Shown here one piece after another: positions 1 to 8,445 of a stretch of DNA of 64,000 nt. The notes beneath the pieces were generated by a model. The model did no database searches. It saw only the letters and a program-made list of their open reading frames with translations, and was not told the origin of the DNA. This stretch comes from Deltaproteobacteria bacterium. Its GTDB lineage: Bacteria > Desulfobacterota > BSN033 > UBA1163. The stretch's first letter is position 1. Each line of letters begins with the position of its first letter. The stretch is taken from assembly GCA_016875195.1 (NCBI GenBank), contig VGRY01000001.1, positions 1 through 64,000 of the forward strand, written 5' to 3'. The translations under genes and the position numbers were made by a program.

Positions 1-73
1 TTTAAGATATGATGATAATAGCTGTCAAGGACTGGCTTTAGAATTTCTGAAAAATCCAAAAATCTTCAATGGG

Positions 74-985
74 TTAACGTTTCTTCCTTTTACTAAACTG
101 TTTATCCCAGAACAGTACGACGGGGCTAGCGACATAGATTGTAGAATAGGTTCCGGAAATGAGGCCCACGATAAGGGTCAGGGCAAAGTCGTGGATCACC
201 GGGCCCCCGAAAAAGAAGAGGATCAGTACAACCATCATCACGGTTCCCGACGTGAGTATGGTCCGTCCAAGCGTCTCGTTGATAGCGGTGTTAAAAATCG
301 TTTCAAGGTTCTCTTTCCTGTATTTCTTGACATCCTCCCGGACCCGATCGAAGATGACAATGGTATCGTTGATCGAGAATCCGATGATCGTCAGGATAAC
401 AGCCATCAGAGGCAGGGAATATTCAAGGTCCAAAAGGGATATGGCTCCGTAAGCGATAATGATGTCGTGGACCAGGGCGGCAATTCCCCCCAATCCGAAA
501 GAGATTTGTTTGAATCTCCATGCCACGTAAATGAGGATGGCGATAAAAGAGAGAGACACCGCCCAAAGCGCCTTGGTCTTCAAATCTTTTCCCACTTTTG
601 GGCCAACCACTTCCACTCGCCGGATGTCCAGGTTTTTACCCTGAAATCGTTGCTGAAGATTCGCTTGAATCTCTTTTGAAATTTTCTCGAGATCATCCCC
701 GCCTTTTTCAATCCGGATTAGAAACTCATTCTCTCCCCCGAATTTCTGAACCATGGCATCTTTTGATCCTATCGCCTCCATGGCATTACGAACTTCGGAG
801 ATATCCACATTCTGAGCAAATCTGATCTGGAGCAGGATGCCTCCTGCAAAGTCAACCCCGTACCTCAGGCCATTGTGAAAGAAGATGGATCCCAGGCTCA
901 GGAGAATAGCGATCCCTGAAATCCAGACCGTAATCTTCTTCTTTCCGATAAAATCAAATTTCGTTCCTGGTCTGATTAATTCCAT
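74..985 (-). CDS. secF: Protein translocase subunit SecF
   Basis: SecF is an inner-membrane partner of SecD and SecYEG that helps proton-driven protein export. The ~303-residue product has a first membrane segment near residues 20-40, the SecF signature GVDFAGG just after it, a periplasmic domain to about residue 130, and a block of five hydrophobic segments ending in a basic tail (SKRKKR). Length and order fit bacterial SecF. The reading frame is open from a GTG at 994, but the ATG at 985 gives the usual short N-terminus (MELIRPG) and has a weak GGGTG upstream, so I prefer it. It lies downstream of secD on the same strand, separated by a 250-bp repeat element, and is probably cotranscribed with it. 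Confidence 0.95.
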   Translation of the reverse strand: MELIRPGTKFDFIGKKKITVWISGIAILLSLGSIFFHNGLRYGVDFAGGILLQIRFAQNVDISEVRNAMEAIGSKDAMVQKFGGENEFLIRIEKGGDDLEKISKEIQANLQQRFQGKNLDIRRVEVVGPKVGKDLKTKALWAVSLSFIAILIYVAWRFKQISFGLGGIAALVHDIIIAYGAISLLDLEYSLPLMAVILTIIGFSINDTIVIFDRVREDVKKYRKENLETIFNTAINETLGRTILTSGTVMMVVLILFFFGGPVIHDFALTLIVGLISGTYSTIYVASPVVLFWDKQFSKRKKR

Positions 986-1000
986 AGAATTCACCCAGAT

Positions 1001-1258
1001 GCTGCATCATTTCTGCTCAAACGGGTAAGGGCGATCCGTTCGGTGGAGCCCTAAAGGCGACATCCCGATCATGACGAAATATTTCTTTTTCGGGAAAAGG
1101 CTTCGAGGCGAACCTTTTTCTGTATCAGCACAACCGTTTCGTTTCCCTGCCGGAATTCACTTTGAGTGAAGTCCCCCGTTTTCCATAAAATTATAAAAAA
1201 CCGCCATTCGAAGCTTTGTAGGGCGGATTGCCCATGCCCGTTTTTGCAACTGGCGGGT
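1001..1258. repeat. Inverted-repeat (MITE-like) element, copy 1
   Basis: This spacer between secD and secF is closely related to 5644-5848. Both ends carry the same sequence in inverted orientation: a CRAAACGGG core, then (C/T)AAGGGC-like and ATCCG blocks, and an AAGGCTTCGA block further in. This copy has about 50 extra bases near 1044-1094 that copy 2 lacks. It encodes only a spurious 65-residue reading frame. No transposase is present, so it is best described as a short non-autonomous inverted-repeat element. Confidence 0.75.
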
Positions 1259-1266
1259 TCACTCAC

Positions 1267-2865
1267 TTAAATGCTCAACCGTTTGACATTCACCTTCAGG
1301 GTGAGAAAATCGAAGACCCATCGGGTCACATAAACAGCCGTAAAGATATTGGATAAAAGACCAATACACAAAGTGACGGCAAACCCCCTCACCGGACCCG
1401 TCCCGAACTGATAAAGAAAAAGGGCAGCAATCAATGTGGTAACATTCGAATCTAAAATGGTGATAAAGGCCCGTCGATACCCCTCATCAATGGCAGCCCG
1501 GATCGTCTTGCCCCATCTCAACTCCTCCTTGATCCTTTCATGGATGAGAACATTAGCATCCACTGCCATTCCAATTGAAAGGACAAGGCCTGCAATGCCA
1601 GGAAGGGTGAGCGTTGCCCGAAAAATCGCAAGCGCTCCCATCACGAGGATGATGTTGAGAATGAGAGCGACATCAGCAATCACGCCTGACACACGGTAAT
1701 AGAAAATCATGAACAGGGCGATGAGGGCAGCGCTGATCAGTGTGGCAATAATGCCTTTACGTATGGAGTCCTGCCCAAGCGACGGCCCTACGCTTCTCTG
1801 TTCGAGGATCTTCACGGGTGCAGGCAAGGCGCCTGCCCTGAGCACAATAGCCAGGTCGCCGGCTTCTTTCATATCAAATCGGCCAGTGATCTGCGCCCTT
1901 CCTCCTGCAATCTTCTCCTGAATGACCGGAGCGGAATAGACATTGTCATCTAAAATGATGGCCAATCTTTTTTTCACATTGGCCCCGGTGATCTGCTCAA
2001 AGAGCTTTGCGCCGATGTCATCAAATTCGAGCGCCACGTAGGGTTCATTGAACTGGGTGTCGAGGGCAACCCGGGCATCCTTCAACACTTCGCCAGTCAT
2101 CAATGTCTTCTCTTTTAAAAGGAAGGGATTCTTCTTCACCCCTCCTGTCTTCGGATCGACAAACCTCTGATAGAGAATGATGCTCCCCTCCGGTGGATTC
2201 CCTTTCAATGCCTCTTCAAGATTGCCATCTTCGTCCACCAGTTTAAATTCCAATAAAGCAGTTTTTCCGATGAGGTCGATCGCCCTCTGAGGATCTTTGA
2301 CTCCGGGGAGCTGGATCAGAATACGGTCCGCTCCCTGAAGGGTGATCTCAGGCTCTGCCACACCGAATTGATCGATCCGGTTCCTGATAGTCTCGAGTGC
2401 CTGATCAACGGCGCTTTTTCTGACCTGTTCAGCCTGACGGCTGTCTAGAACAAGAACAACCTTCCAGATCCCTTTATCGAGAGAAGTGGTGGAAAGTTCC
2501 TGCATGATGCTATAACGCTGACTCAGGAGTTTCTCCCATTTATCCCTATCGCCTGAAACCTCGATAACAATCTGATTGCTCTTCTCCCTCTCCAATTTTC
2601 CGACGGGGATGGCCTTATCCCGAAGGTCATCCCTCAGATTATTCTTAATCCTTTCCACATAGCTCTCGACTGCCTTCTCCGCCTCGACCTCCAGGATGAG
2701 GTGCATTCCACCCTGTAGGTCAAGCCCAAGGTGGACCTTTTCCGTGGGAATGATTTTATAAAACCAGGCTGGCAGTTCAGGGATCAATGTGGGCAAAAAG
2801 AGAAGGACAGCAAAAAGAGCCACTGCCGCATAAATGATTAATCGCCACTTTAGGTTTCTCAGCAT
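1267..2865 (-). CDS. secD: Protein translocase subunit SecD
   Basis: SecD forms the membrane complex with SecF that pulls preproteins through SecYEG. About 532 residues: one N-terminal membrane segment, then the SecD signature LGLDLQGG, a long periplasmic region, and a C-terminal membrane block containing AVDANVLIHERIKEE and the GPVRGFAVTL segment. The frame is open from a TTG at 2895, but the ATG at 2865 (MLRNLKWRL) gives a standard SecD N-terminus and has GAGGG upstream. yajC and tgt, frequent upstream neighbours, are not here. The preceding gene ends at its own terminator, so secDF probably starts a new transcript between about 2870 and 2960. Confidence 0.95.
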   Translation of the reverse strand: MLRNLKWRLIIYAAVALFAVLLFLPTLIPELPAWFYKIIPTEKVHLGLDLQGGMHLILEVEAEKAVESYVERIKNNLRDDLRDKAIPVGKLEREKSNQIVIEVSGDRDKWEKLLSQRYSIMQELSTTSLDKGIWKVVLVLDSRQAEQVRKSAVDQALETIRNRIDQFGVAEPEITLQGADRILIQLPGVKDPQRAIDLIGKTALLEFKLVDEDGNLEEALKGNPPEGSIILYQRFVDPKTGGVKKNPFLLKEKTLMTGEVLKDARVALDTQFNEPYVALEFDDIGAKLFEQITGANVKKRLAIILDDNVYSAPVIQEKIAGGRAQITGRFDMKEAGDLAIVLRAGALPAPVKILEQRSVGPSLGQDSIRKGIIATLISAALIALFMIFYYRVSGVIADVALILNIILVMGALAIFRATLTLPGIAGLVLSIGMAVDANVLIHERIKEELRWGKTIRAAIDEGYRRAFITILDSNVTTLIAALFLYQFGTGPVRGFAVTLCIGLLSNIFTAVYVTRWVFDFLTLKVNVKRLSI

Positions 2866-2891
2866 AGGTGTCAAACCCTCACAAAATGAAT

Positions 2892-2913
2892 CCAAGGGTT
2901 TCTAAACCCTTGG
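2892..2913. repeat. Short perfect palindrome upstream of secD
   Basis: CCAAGGGTTT and AAACCCTTGG face each other across two bases, giving an 8-10 bp hairpin. No T-run follows on either strand, so it does not look like a terminator. It resembles the other short palindromes scattered through the spacers of this window. Confidence 0.5.
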
Positions 2914-2962
2914 ATTTCAGAAACATAGCCTATCATTCGATTTTTTTCAAGAGGGAAATGAA

Positions 2963-2994
2963 TAAAAAAGGCCCAAGGGGGATTCACTTGGGCC
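2963..2994 (-). terminator. Intrinsic terminator after the acyl-CoA ligase
   Basis: On the minus strand GGCCCAAG and CTTGGGCC form an 8-bp stem with a 9-base loop, followed directly by TTTTTT. It lies 25 bases beyond the stop codon of the ligase gene and separates it from secDF. Confidence 0.85.
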
Positions 2995-3018
2995 TGGAAC
3001 CTTTTCATTGACCGCGCT

Positions 3019-4596
3019 TTACTTCGTGTCGCTCCATTTACCGTATTTTTCCCTCAAGACCCGGTGGAGAATCTTTCCGGTGGGAGTCATGGGCATCTCT
3101 TCGTCCTTGATAAAATCAACTGTTTTAGGAATCTTATATCCTGCGATCTTCCCCCTGCAATGATCGATCAATTCCTTTTCCGTCGCTGTCTTCCCCTGAT
3201 TTAATGTCACAATGGCTTTGATCGCTTCGCCCCATTTCGGGTCCGGAATGCCAATAACAGCTACATACTTAACCGCAGGATGGGACCCGAGCATATTCTC
3301 CACCTCCGAAGGGAAGACATTTTCCCCGCCGGTAATGATCATATTGGCCTTTCGGTCAACCAGAGTAAAATAACCATCTTCATCCTGGAAGGCCATATCC
3401 CCGGCGGTGAACCATTCACCCTGAAAAACCGATTTGGTCTTCTCAGGATCTTTCCAGTACTCCTTGAAGACATGCGGGGTTCGGGAATAGAGCTCTCCCA
3501 CCCCACCCCTTGGAACCTCCTTGCCATTTTCGTCAATAATCTTGATCCGGTCCGTTCCCCAGATCTCCCTTCCGATCGACCCTAGTTTCTTAAACTGCTC
3601 TTCAGGTCGGAGCAGAGTCACCAGCCCGGCTTCTGTTGAACCATAGGCCTCCCAGAGTTCCGCATTCTTGAAATAGTTCATGATGGCCATCTTCGTGTCT
3701 TTTCGAGCAGGAGCCGAAGAGATGAGGAGCTGGCGAATCGAGCTGACGTTGATGTTATTCTTCACCTCGTCAGGAAGCGAGAGCATCATGATATAATGGG
3801 TAGGGACGAGAGAGGTGAACGTGATCTTCTCTCTTTCGATCGTCTTCAACAGATCCAGAGGATCGAAACTGACCATATTATAGACAAATACTCTTCCGCT
3901 CACATACGTATAGGTGAAGGAGTAGTAGATGGAATTGATATGGCACATGGGCATGACCAGCATCACGCAATCATCCGGCCTCAACCCCATATTGATCCCG
4001 TTTAAGATATACTGGGACAGGTTCCCCTCATGGGTTCTCACTACCCCTTTTGGTTTTCCTGTGGTGCCTGAAGTATACATAATATTCCACATATCATCTG
4101 CATCAACTTCCACATCCGGCTCTGCCGGAGACGCTTTTGCCAGAAGTGATTCATAAGATTGATATCCTTCAGGGGTTTGATCATCTCCAAAGTAGATATA
4201 ATTTTCCGGCGGTATATTGGTCAGTTTATTACGAATGGAGTTGACCATAGGAACAAACTCTTTTGCTACGATGAAGGCTTTGGAATCGGAGTGCTTGACA
4301 ACATATTCGATTTCAGGAGGAGCAAGCCGAAACATCACCGGCACTGTCACCTGTCCCCTCTTTGCCGAACCTGCATAGAACTCCAGCCATTCGACGCAGT
4401 TATATGCAAGAATGGCAAAACGATCCCCCTTCTTAACCCCTAACTGATCTAAGGCGTTTGCAAAGCGGCAACTTCGATCATTCCATTCTTTAAATGTCAT
4501 CTTACGGACTTTATCCGCCGCTCCTATCTTATCTGGATTTTGCATTGCCATCATCTTCAGAATCGTCCCTGCAGTCATCCATTTGCTGATCATCAT
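3019..4596 (-). CDS. AMP-forming acyl-CoA ligase (ANL family)
   Basis: The product would activate a carboxylic acid to its CoA thioester through an acyl-adenylate in the cytoplasm. In 525 residues it shows the ATP/AMP-binding loop YTSGTTGKPKG at 174-184, YGSTEAG at 318-324, TAGD at 397-400, the hinge region DRKANMIITGGENVFP at 414-429, and PTGKIL at 505-510 with the usual catalytic lysine. The start is the first of two ATGs, five bases after AGGAGG. Long-chain fatty-acid or aromatic-acid ligases share these motifs, so the substrate cannot be read from the sequence. It precedes HdrD/NarI-like redox genes on the same strand, but a strong terminator follows it. Confidence 0.9.
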   Translation of the reverse strand: MMISKWMTAGTILKMMAMQNPDKIGAADKVRKMTFKEWNDRSCRFANALDQLGVKKGDRFAILAYNCVEWLEFYAGSAKRGQVTVPVMFRLAPPEIEYVVKHSDSKAFIVAKEFVPMVNSIRNKLTNIPPENYIYFGDDQTPEGYQSYESLLAKASPAEPDVEVDADDMWNIMYTSGTTGKPKGVVRTHEGNLSQYILNGINMGLRPDDCVMLVMPMCHINSIYYSFTYTYVSGRVFVYNMVSFDPLDLLKTIEREKITFTSLVPTHYIMMLSLPDEVKNNINVSSIRQLLISSAPARKDTKMAIMNYFKNAELWEAYGSTEAGLVTLLRPEEQFKKLGSIGREIWGTDRIKIIDENGKEVPRGGVGELYSRTPHVFKEYWKDPEKTKSVFQGEWFTAGDMAFQDEDGYFTLVDRKANMIITGGENVFPSEVENMLGSHPAVKYVAVIGIPDPKWGEAIKAIVTLNQGKTATEKELIDHCRGKIAGYKIPKTVDFIKDEEMPMTPTGKILHRVLREKYGKWSDTK

Positions 4597-4676
4597 AATA
4601 CCCTCCTTTTCCCCTATTCTCCTTTTTAAAGTGGAAACAGGGAAATATTTTGATTAGCTTGTGATATTTTTTACAT

Positions 4677-4705
4677 TCTTTACCATCATTGTATTTTTTT
4701 GTCAA
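4677..4705 (-). promoter_or_regulatory. Candidate sigma-70 promoter for the acyl-CoA ligase
   Basis: On the minus strand there is a perfect TTGACA (4700-4705), a 17-bp spacer and TAAAGA (4677-4682). The -35 and spacing are good and the -10 is poor (3 of 6). It lies about 80 bases upstream of the strong ribosome-binding site of the ligase gene. Confidence 0.35.
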
Positions 4706-4768
4706 GCATCAGTTTTTTTTATTGACATTTCAGCAAGTTAAAGAATTTACAGTTTCGGTATCAATCTT

Positions 4769-5617
4769 TTATTCGTGCGGTTTCTCTTTTGCTCTATCCG
4801 CAATAACGGTTACCGATGAAGTAAAAATATGGAGGAGTTTGGAATGAGGAATGTAAACAAACCAGACCAGGCTGGGAATGACATGGGCGTACCAGAGGAA
4901 GTGAGGATTGATCGTGATGTCCTTCAGAAAAAGCGACAGGAAATATCCGAAGAATGAGATCCAGTTATTGGCGCTTGGGGGAGTGAAATTGGCCATATAG
5001 ACTCGGTTGGCCACGACTTCGGGATGGGCGATCCGGTATCCCTCGATGAAGAACCCGGATAGCTCCAAGTAGAGAATGAAGATAAGTGTCACAATATCTT
5101 CCTCTTCTGTTTTGAGTTGTTGAGGCCGAATAAAGAAACGCCTGACAATGGCTAAAATACAGCCAACAAGAATGAGAAAGCTGAAGAATTCGAGAAAAAA
5201 ATCGAGATAGGGACGAATCGCTCCTGTTTCAAAAACATGGGCAAACGAAAAGAAGGGAATGGAATGGCTTAATTCGACGAGATAGCCTGTCGTAAATCCC
5301 TTGATCATGTCAACGATAAACGTGGCGATAAAACCGAAGACGAGCAAGGTGTGGGCAAGCCAGCGATAGAAAGATTGCCCGAAGAGTCTCTTATGAAAGA
5401 TGACATCCGTAATGAGAATCTTGATATACCAACCCGGTCTCTTCCAGAACCCCTGCCAGCCCCTGCCAATGAGGATCGTCATTTTCCGCCAGGGTGTCGC
5501 GTTCTCCGCGCCTTCGAGTGTACCTCTCAGGTAGAGACTGATACGAAACCACATTCCCCAGAAGAACAGGAGAACCGTAGGAATGAACATCACATAGAAG
5601 AGAACATGTTTACTCAT
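4769..5617 (-). CDS. NarI/HdrE-like membrane cytochrome b subunit
   Basis: A 282-residue integral membrane protein with about five or six hydrophobic segments and well-placed histidines (HVLFYVMF near the N-terminus, LAHTLLVFGF, FAHVFETG, WYAHVIPS and IPHSKLLH near the end). This matches the heme-b gamma-subunit family of nitrate reductase, DsrM and HdrE. It would carry electrons between the quinone pool and a soluble Fe-S partner. The HdrD-like gene lies immediately upstream on the same strand, separated only by a repeat element, so the pair resembles a two-gene version of HdrDE, DsrMK or the ETF:menaquinone oxidoreductase (EMO) of syntrophs. The substrate is unknown; family assignment is good. 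Confidence 0.8.
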   Translation of the reverse strand: MSKHVLFYVMFIPTVLLFFWGMWFRISLYLRGTLEGAENATPWRKMTILIGRGWQGFWKRPGWYIKILITDVIFHKRLFGQSFYRWLAHTLLVFGFIATFIVDMIKGFTTGYLVELSHSIPFFSFAHVFETGAIRPYLDFFLEFFSFLILVGCILAIVRRFFIRPQQLKTEEEDIVTLIFILYLELSGFFIEGYRIAHPEVVANRVYMANFTPPSANNWISFFGYFLSLFLKDITINPHFLWYAHVIPSLVWFVYIPHSKLLHIFTSSVTVIADRAKEKPHE

Positions 5618-5643
5618 AACGAATTCTCGTTTTCATTCAGATG

Positions 5644-5848
5644 TTGCAAAATTTCTACTCATACGGGCAAGGGCGATCCGTTCGGAAAGGCTTCGAGGCG
5701 AACATTTTTCCGTATCAGCACTTCCGTTTCGTCTCCCTGGCGGAATTCACTTTAGGTGAAGTCCCCTGTGTCCCATAAAATTATAAAAACCCGCCATTCG
5801 AAGCCTTGTAGGGCGGATTACCCTTGCCCGTTTTTGCAACTGGCGGGT
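5644..5848. repeat. Inverted-repeat (MITE-like) element, copy 2
   Basis: Second copy of the element at 1001-1258. The ends are inverted copies of each other: the left end reads ACGGGCAAGGGCGATCCG and the reverse complement of the right end ACGGGCAAGGGTAATCCG, and both continue into AAGGCTTCGA about ten bases further in. The ~205-bp copy lacks the ~50-bp insertion of copy 1. It separates the NarI-like and HdrD-like genes. Confidence 0.75.
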
Positions 5849-5862
5849 TCATTCAATGACGA

Positions 5863-7047
5863 TTACTCCATATGCTTCAAAACAAGCTCAGTGATATAGG
5901 CTGTTTTCAGATGAACCTTCATCCTTCTTGCCGTGGACTGAATCGTTCGAGTGCATTGCTGACATGCGGAAACCACGATCTCCGCCCCGGTGGCCTGAAT
6001 CTCCTTAATCTTCTCGCGGGCCAGAGAGATGGAAAGCTCGGGGTCAACCATCTCGAGCAGCCCTCCCCCTCCACAGCATTTACTCTCTTTTTCATGGCTG
6101 GCCAGCTCCACAAACTCTACCCCTGGCATGGATCGTAGAATCTCCCTCGGAGCCTCAAAGATGCCGCTCTGCCTTCCCAGATCACAGGGATCATGATAGG
6201 TGACCCTGACTTTCTCCTCCCGGAACCGAATCTTCCTCTTCTGGATCAGATCGAGAATGAACTGTGTGGAGTGGAAGAGATTTAAATCCGTATGATACTC
6301 CTCATGCCAGGTATGGTAACAGGAGGGACAGGAGAAGATAACGCTCTCGGCCCCCTTCTGTTTTACCCCTTCGACATTGTGACGGATCAGGTCCTCAATA
6401 TCTTTTTTGAAACCTGCGCCGATGAGCGGAAACCCGCAACACCACTCCTCTCCGCCCAGCAGTGTGAAATCGATTCCTGATCGCTCGAGGATCCTGACCA
6501 CACTCTGCGGAACCTTATAAGCCATCGGGAAATAACCGGAGACACACCCGACAAAGTAGACGACTGTGGCATGCTCTTTCTGGTATCGATGGGCCGGAAG
6601 ATTTTCAAGCCCCTCCAGCCAACTGGTCCTCAAGTTATTATGATCCCCCGAGATGTTATATTTTGATAAAACGTTCTTCTTCATCATCCCGAGGTTTTTA
6701 GGATAATGACCGAGATCGACCAGCGTCTCCTTGATGGCGATCCAGAGACTCCTCGAATCAATCGACACCGGACACTGCATGCTACACTCACCACACAACG
6801 TGCAGCGATAGACCATTTCGGAAAATTTTTCCAGTTCCGACTGGCTTAAGCTTTTTTTGCCGAAGATCCTTGCCCAGAGGCCATACTGTCCCCTGATAAA
6901 TTTCTTCATGGCCTGGATCTTTCCTCTCGGATTGATCCCCTCTTCGGTTTTCTGGCTGAAAACCGGGCAGGTCCTGAGGCACTCACCGCAACGGGTGCAG
7001 GCATCGATTTCTAAAAGCTGCTTGGGAGTGAGTTTAGCGAGGTCCAT
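5863..7047 (-). CDS. HdrD/DsrK-like Fe-S oxidoreductase (two 4Fe-4S, two CCG domains)
   Basis: 394 residues. Two ferredoxin-type clusters are visible (C17/C20/C23/C27 and C82/C85/C88/C92), then two CCG domains: the first around C168, CC203-204, C240 and C243, the second around C288, CC324-325, C362 and C365. CCG domains in HdrB/HdrD bind unusual clusters that reduce disulfides or pass electrons to quinone systems. With the adjacent NarI-like cytochrome it probably forms a membrane-associated complex that moves electrons from a cytoplasmic donor such as ETF, a thiol or a lipoyl protein to menaquinone, or the reverse. There is no clear ribosome-binding site before the ATG at 7047. Confidence 0.85.
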   Translation of the reverse strand: MDLAKLTPKQLLEIDACTRCGECLRTCPVFSQKTEEGINPRGKIQAMKKFIRGQYGLWARIFGKKSLSQSELEKFSEMVYRCTLCGECSMQCPVSIDSRSLWIAIKETLVDLGHYPKNLGMMKKNVLSKYNISGDHNNLRTSWLEGLENLPAHRYQKEHATVVYFVGCVSGYFPMAYKVPQSVVRILERSGIDFTLLGGEEWCCGFPLIGAGFKKDIEDLIRHNVEGVKQKGAESVIFSCPSCYHTWHEEYHTDLNLFHSTQFILDLIQKRKIRFREEKVRVTYHDPCDLGRQSGIFEAPREILRSMPGVEFVELASHEKESKCCGGGGLLEMVDPELSISLAREKIKEIQATGAEIVVSACQQCTRTIQSTARRMKVHLKTAYITELVLKHME

Positions 7048-7203
7048 GGCGTTTAAGATGATCCAGCATCATCTACCCTGTCTCAGTATACGATGTTGAT
7101 AAACGGCCTTTCTAACCGTTTTATAACAAACGAGGATGCCCTTGTCAATAAAATCAAAATGGTAAGACCAATATACCATCTGCGCAGGACCTGTATTTTT
7201 GCG

Positions 7204-7230
7204 AAAAAAAAGGCGTTCGAATCGAACGCC
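7204..7230 (-). terminator. Intrinsic terminator after the GcvH-like gene
   Basis: On the minus strand GGCGTTCGA and TCGAACGCC form a near-perfect stem, followed by eight T residues. It lies about 57 bases after the stop of the lipoyl-protein gene and before the HdrD-like gene, so the two are mostly transcribed separately. Confidence 0.85.
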
Positions 7231-7286
7231 TGTCTATTTCTACGATGGTCAATCCTTTAGACCTATATCTGCTCGCCGGGGCCTTT

Positions 7287-7715
7287 CTACTCTTTTGTCT
7301 TCTTGACCCGTTCGATTTCGGATTTGATGAAATCGCCCATTTGGCCAATCTTCATCAAGCCCTTGAGATCTTCCTGGAGACCGGAGGAACTGATCTTAAA
7401 GATCCAACCCTTCTCATAGGGACTGGTATTGATCAGTTCAGGGGAATCCTCGAGTTCCTCATTTGAAGATTGCACCTTCCCGGAAACAGGGGCATAGATC
7501 CTTCCTACCCATTTGCCCGATTCCATCGAACCACAGGGCTTCCCCTGCTCAACGGTTTTGCCAACTGAAGGCATCTCTACAAAGACGATATCGCCTGCCA
7601 ATTTCTGGGCAAAGTCAGTTGTCCCCACTGTCACGATCTCCCCCTCTACTCTTGCCCAAAAATGTTCTTTATGATAGTAAAGATCATCGGGGAATGTGTA
7701 TCCTTCGATTTCCAT
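7287..7715 (-). CDS. gcvH: GcvH-like lipoyl carrier protein
   Basis: A 142-residue glycine-cleavage H-type protein. The lipoylation site is visible as the ESGK motif followed by WVGRIYAPVSG, matching the ES.K...PVSG pattern of the family. The start at 7715 (MEIEGYTFP) has GGAGG seven bases upstream; the frame itself continues to 7763. No gcvT or gcvP is present. The nearest genes are HdrD/NarI-like on one side and, divergently, hdrCBA on the other. H-like lipoyl proteins next to Hdr genes are known in sulfur oxidisers (LbpA of the sHdr system), so a redox-carrier role is possible, but an ordinary glycine-cleavage role with genes elsewhere cannot be excluded. Confidence 0.85.
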   Translation of the reverse strand: MEIEGYTFPDDLYYHKEHFWARVEGEIVTVGTTDFAQKLAGDIVFVEMPSVGKTVEQGKPCGSMESGKWVGRIYAPVSGKVQSSNEELEDSPELINTSPYEKGWIFKISSSGLQEDLKGLMKIGQMGDFIKSEIERVKKTKE

Positions 7716-7944
7716 GGAATATCCTCCTTTCGATTTTTTCTGGCAATATACAATAAAAATCATAACTTAACAAGTCTTTTTTATTCTTTTTCATAAAAGC
7801 TTGACCTCACTACACAAATATTATATATAACCTGTGAAATTTTGCTCAAAATGGTTTTATAAGATAAAATTCGCCCTCTTATGTTTGTGATAAAAAGTAC
7901 TTTTATCCGTTGACATTTCAACATAAGCATTGCATTCATATAGT

Positions 7945-8445
7945 ATGATCCATTCAAAAGAACTTGACCCCGATTTTAAGATTCTGATCTCAAAAGAACC
8001 TGGCGGAGAGAATATAAAAAAATGCTTTTCCTGCGGCACCTGTACAGCCGGATGTCCTGTCAGGGAGATTACTGACCGTTACAATCCCAGGAAGATCATT
8101 CGAATGGCTCTGCTGGGAATGAAGAAGGAAGTTCTTTCAAGCCAGTTTATCTGGTTGTGCTCCTCCTGCTATACCTGCTATGAAAGATGCCCACAGGATG
8201 TCAGAATTCCTGAATTGATGAATGCGATTAAAAATATTGCTGTAAGAGAAGGTTATGTGCCTCCGGCCATGAAAGCCCAGATCGAACTTCTCTCTTCCCA
8301 TGGACGCCTCCTGGAAATTACGGAGTTCGAAAATGATAAGCGGAAGGAATCCGATCTCCCTCTTTTACCGGGTCGAACGGAAGATGTGAAGAAGATTCTA
8401 AAAGAGCTTGGGTTCTATCATGAAGAAAAAAGAGGATCGTCCTAA
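7945..8445 (+). CDS. hdrC: Heterodisulfide reductase-like subunit C
   Basis: A 166-residue HdrC with two 4Fe-4S motifs, CFSCGTCTAGCPV and CSSCYTCYERCPQ, both followed by the usual short helical segments. It would carry electrons between HdrA and HdrB. The first in-frame ATG is at 7945; an upstream TTG at 7930 extends the frame without giving conserved sequence. No Shine-Dalgarno sequence precedes the ATG. It heads a plus-strand set, hdrC-hdrB-hdrA, and overlaps hdrB by 26 bp. Confidence 0.9.
   Translation: MIHSKELDPDFKILISKEPGGENIKKCFSCGTCTAGCPVREITDRYNPRKIIRMALLGMKKEVLSSQFIWLCSSCYTCYERCPQDVRIPELMNAIKNIAVREGYVPPAMKAQIELLSSHGRLLEITEFENDKRKESDLPLLPGRTEDVKKILKELGFYHEEKRGSS

Noticed and set aside
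1069-1266. A 65-residue open frame between secD and secF
   Set aside because: It is made entirely of the inverted-repeat element and is not conserved as a frame in the second copy.
7910-7944. A TTGACA/TATAGT promoter directly upstream of hdrC
   Set aside because: The spacer between TTGACA (7910-7915) and TATAGT (7939-7944) is 23 bp, too long, and the start would fall inside the gene.
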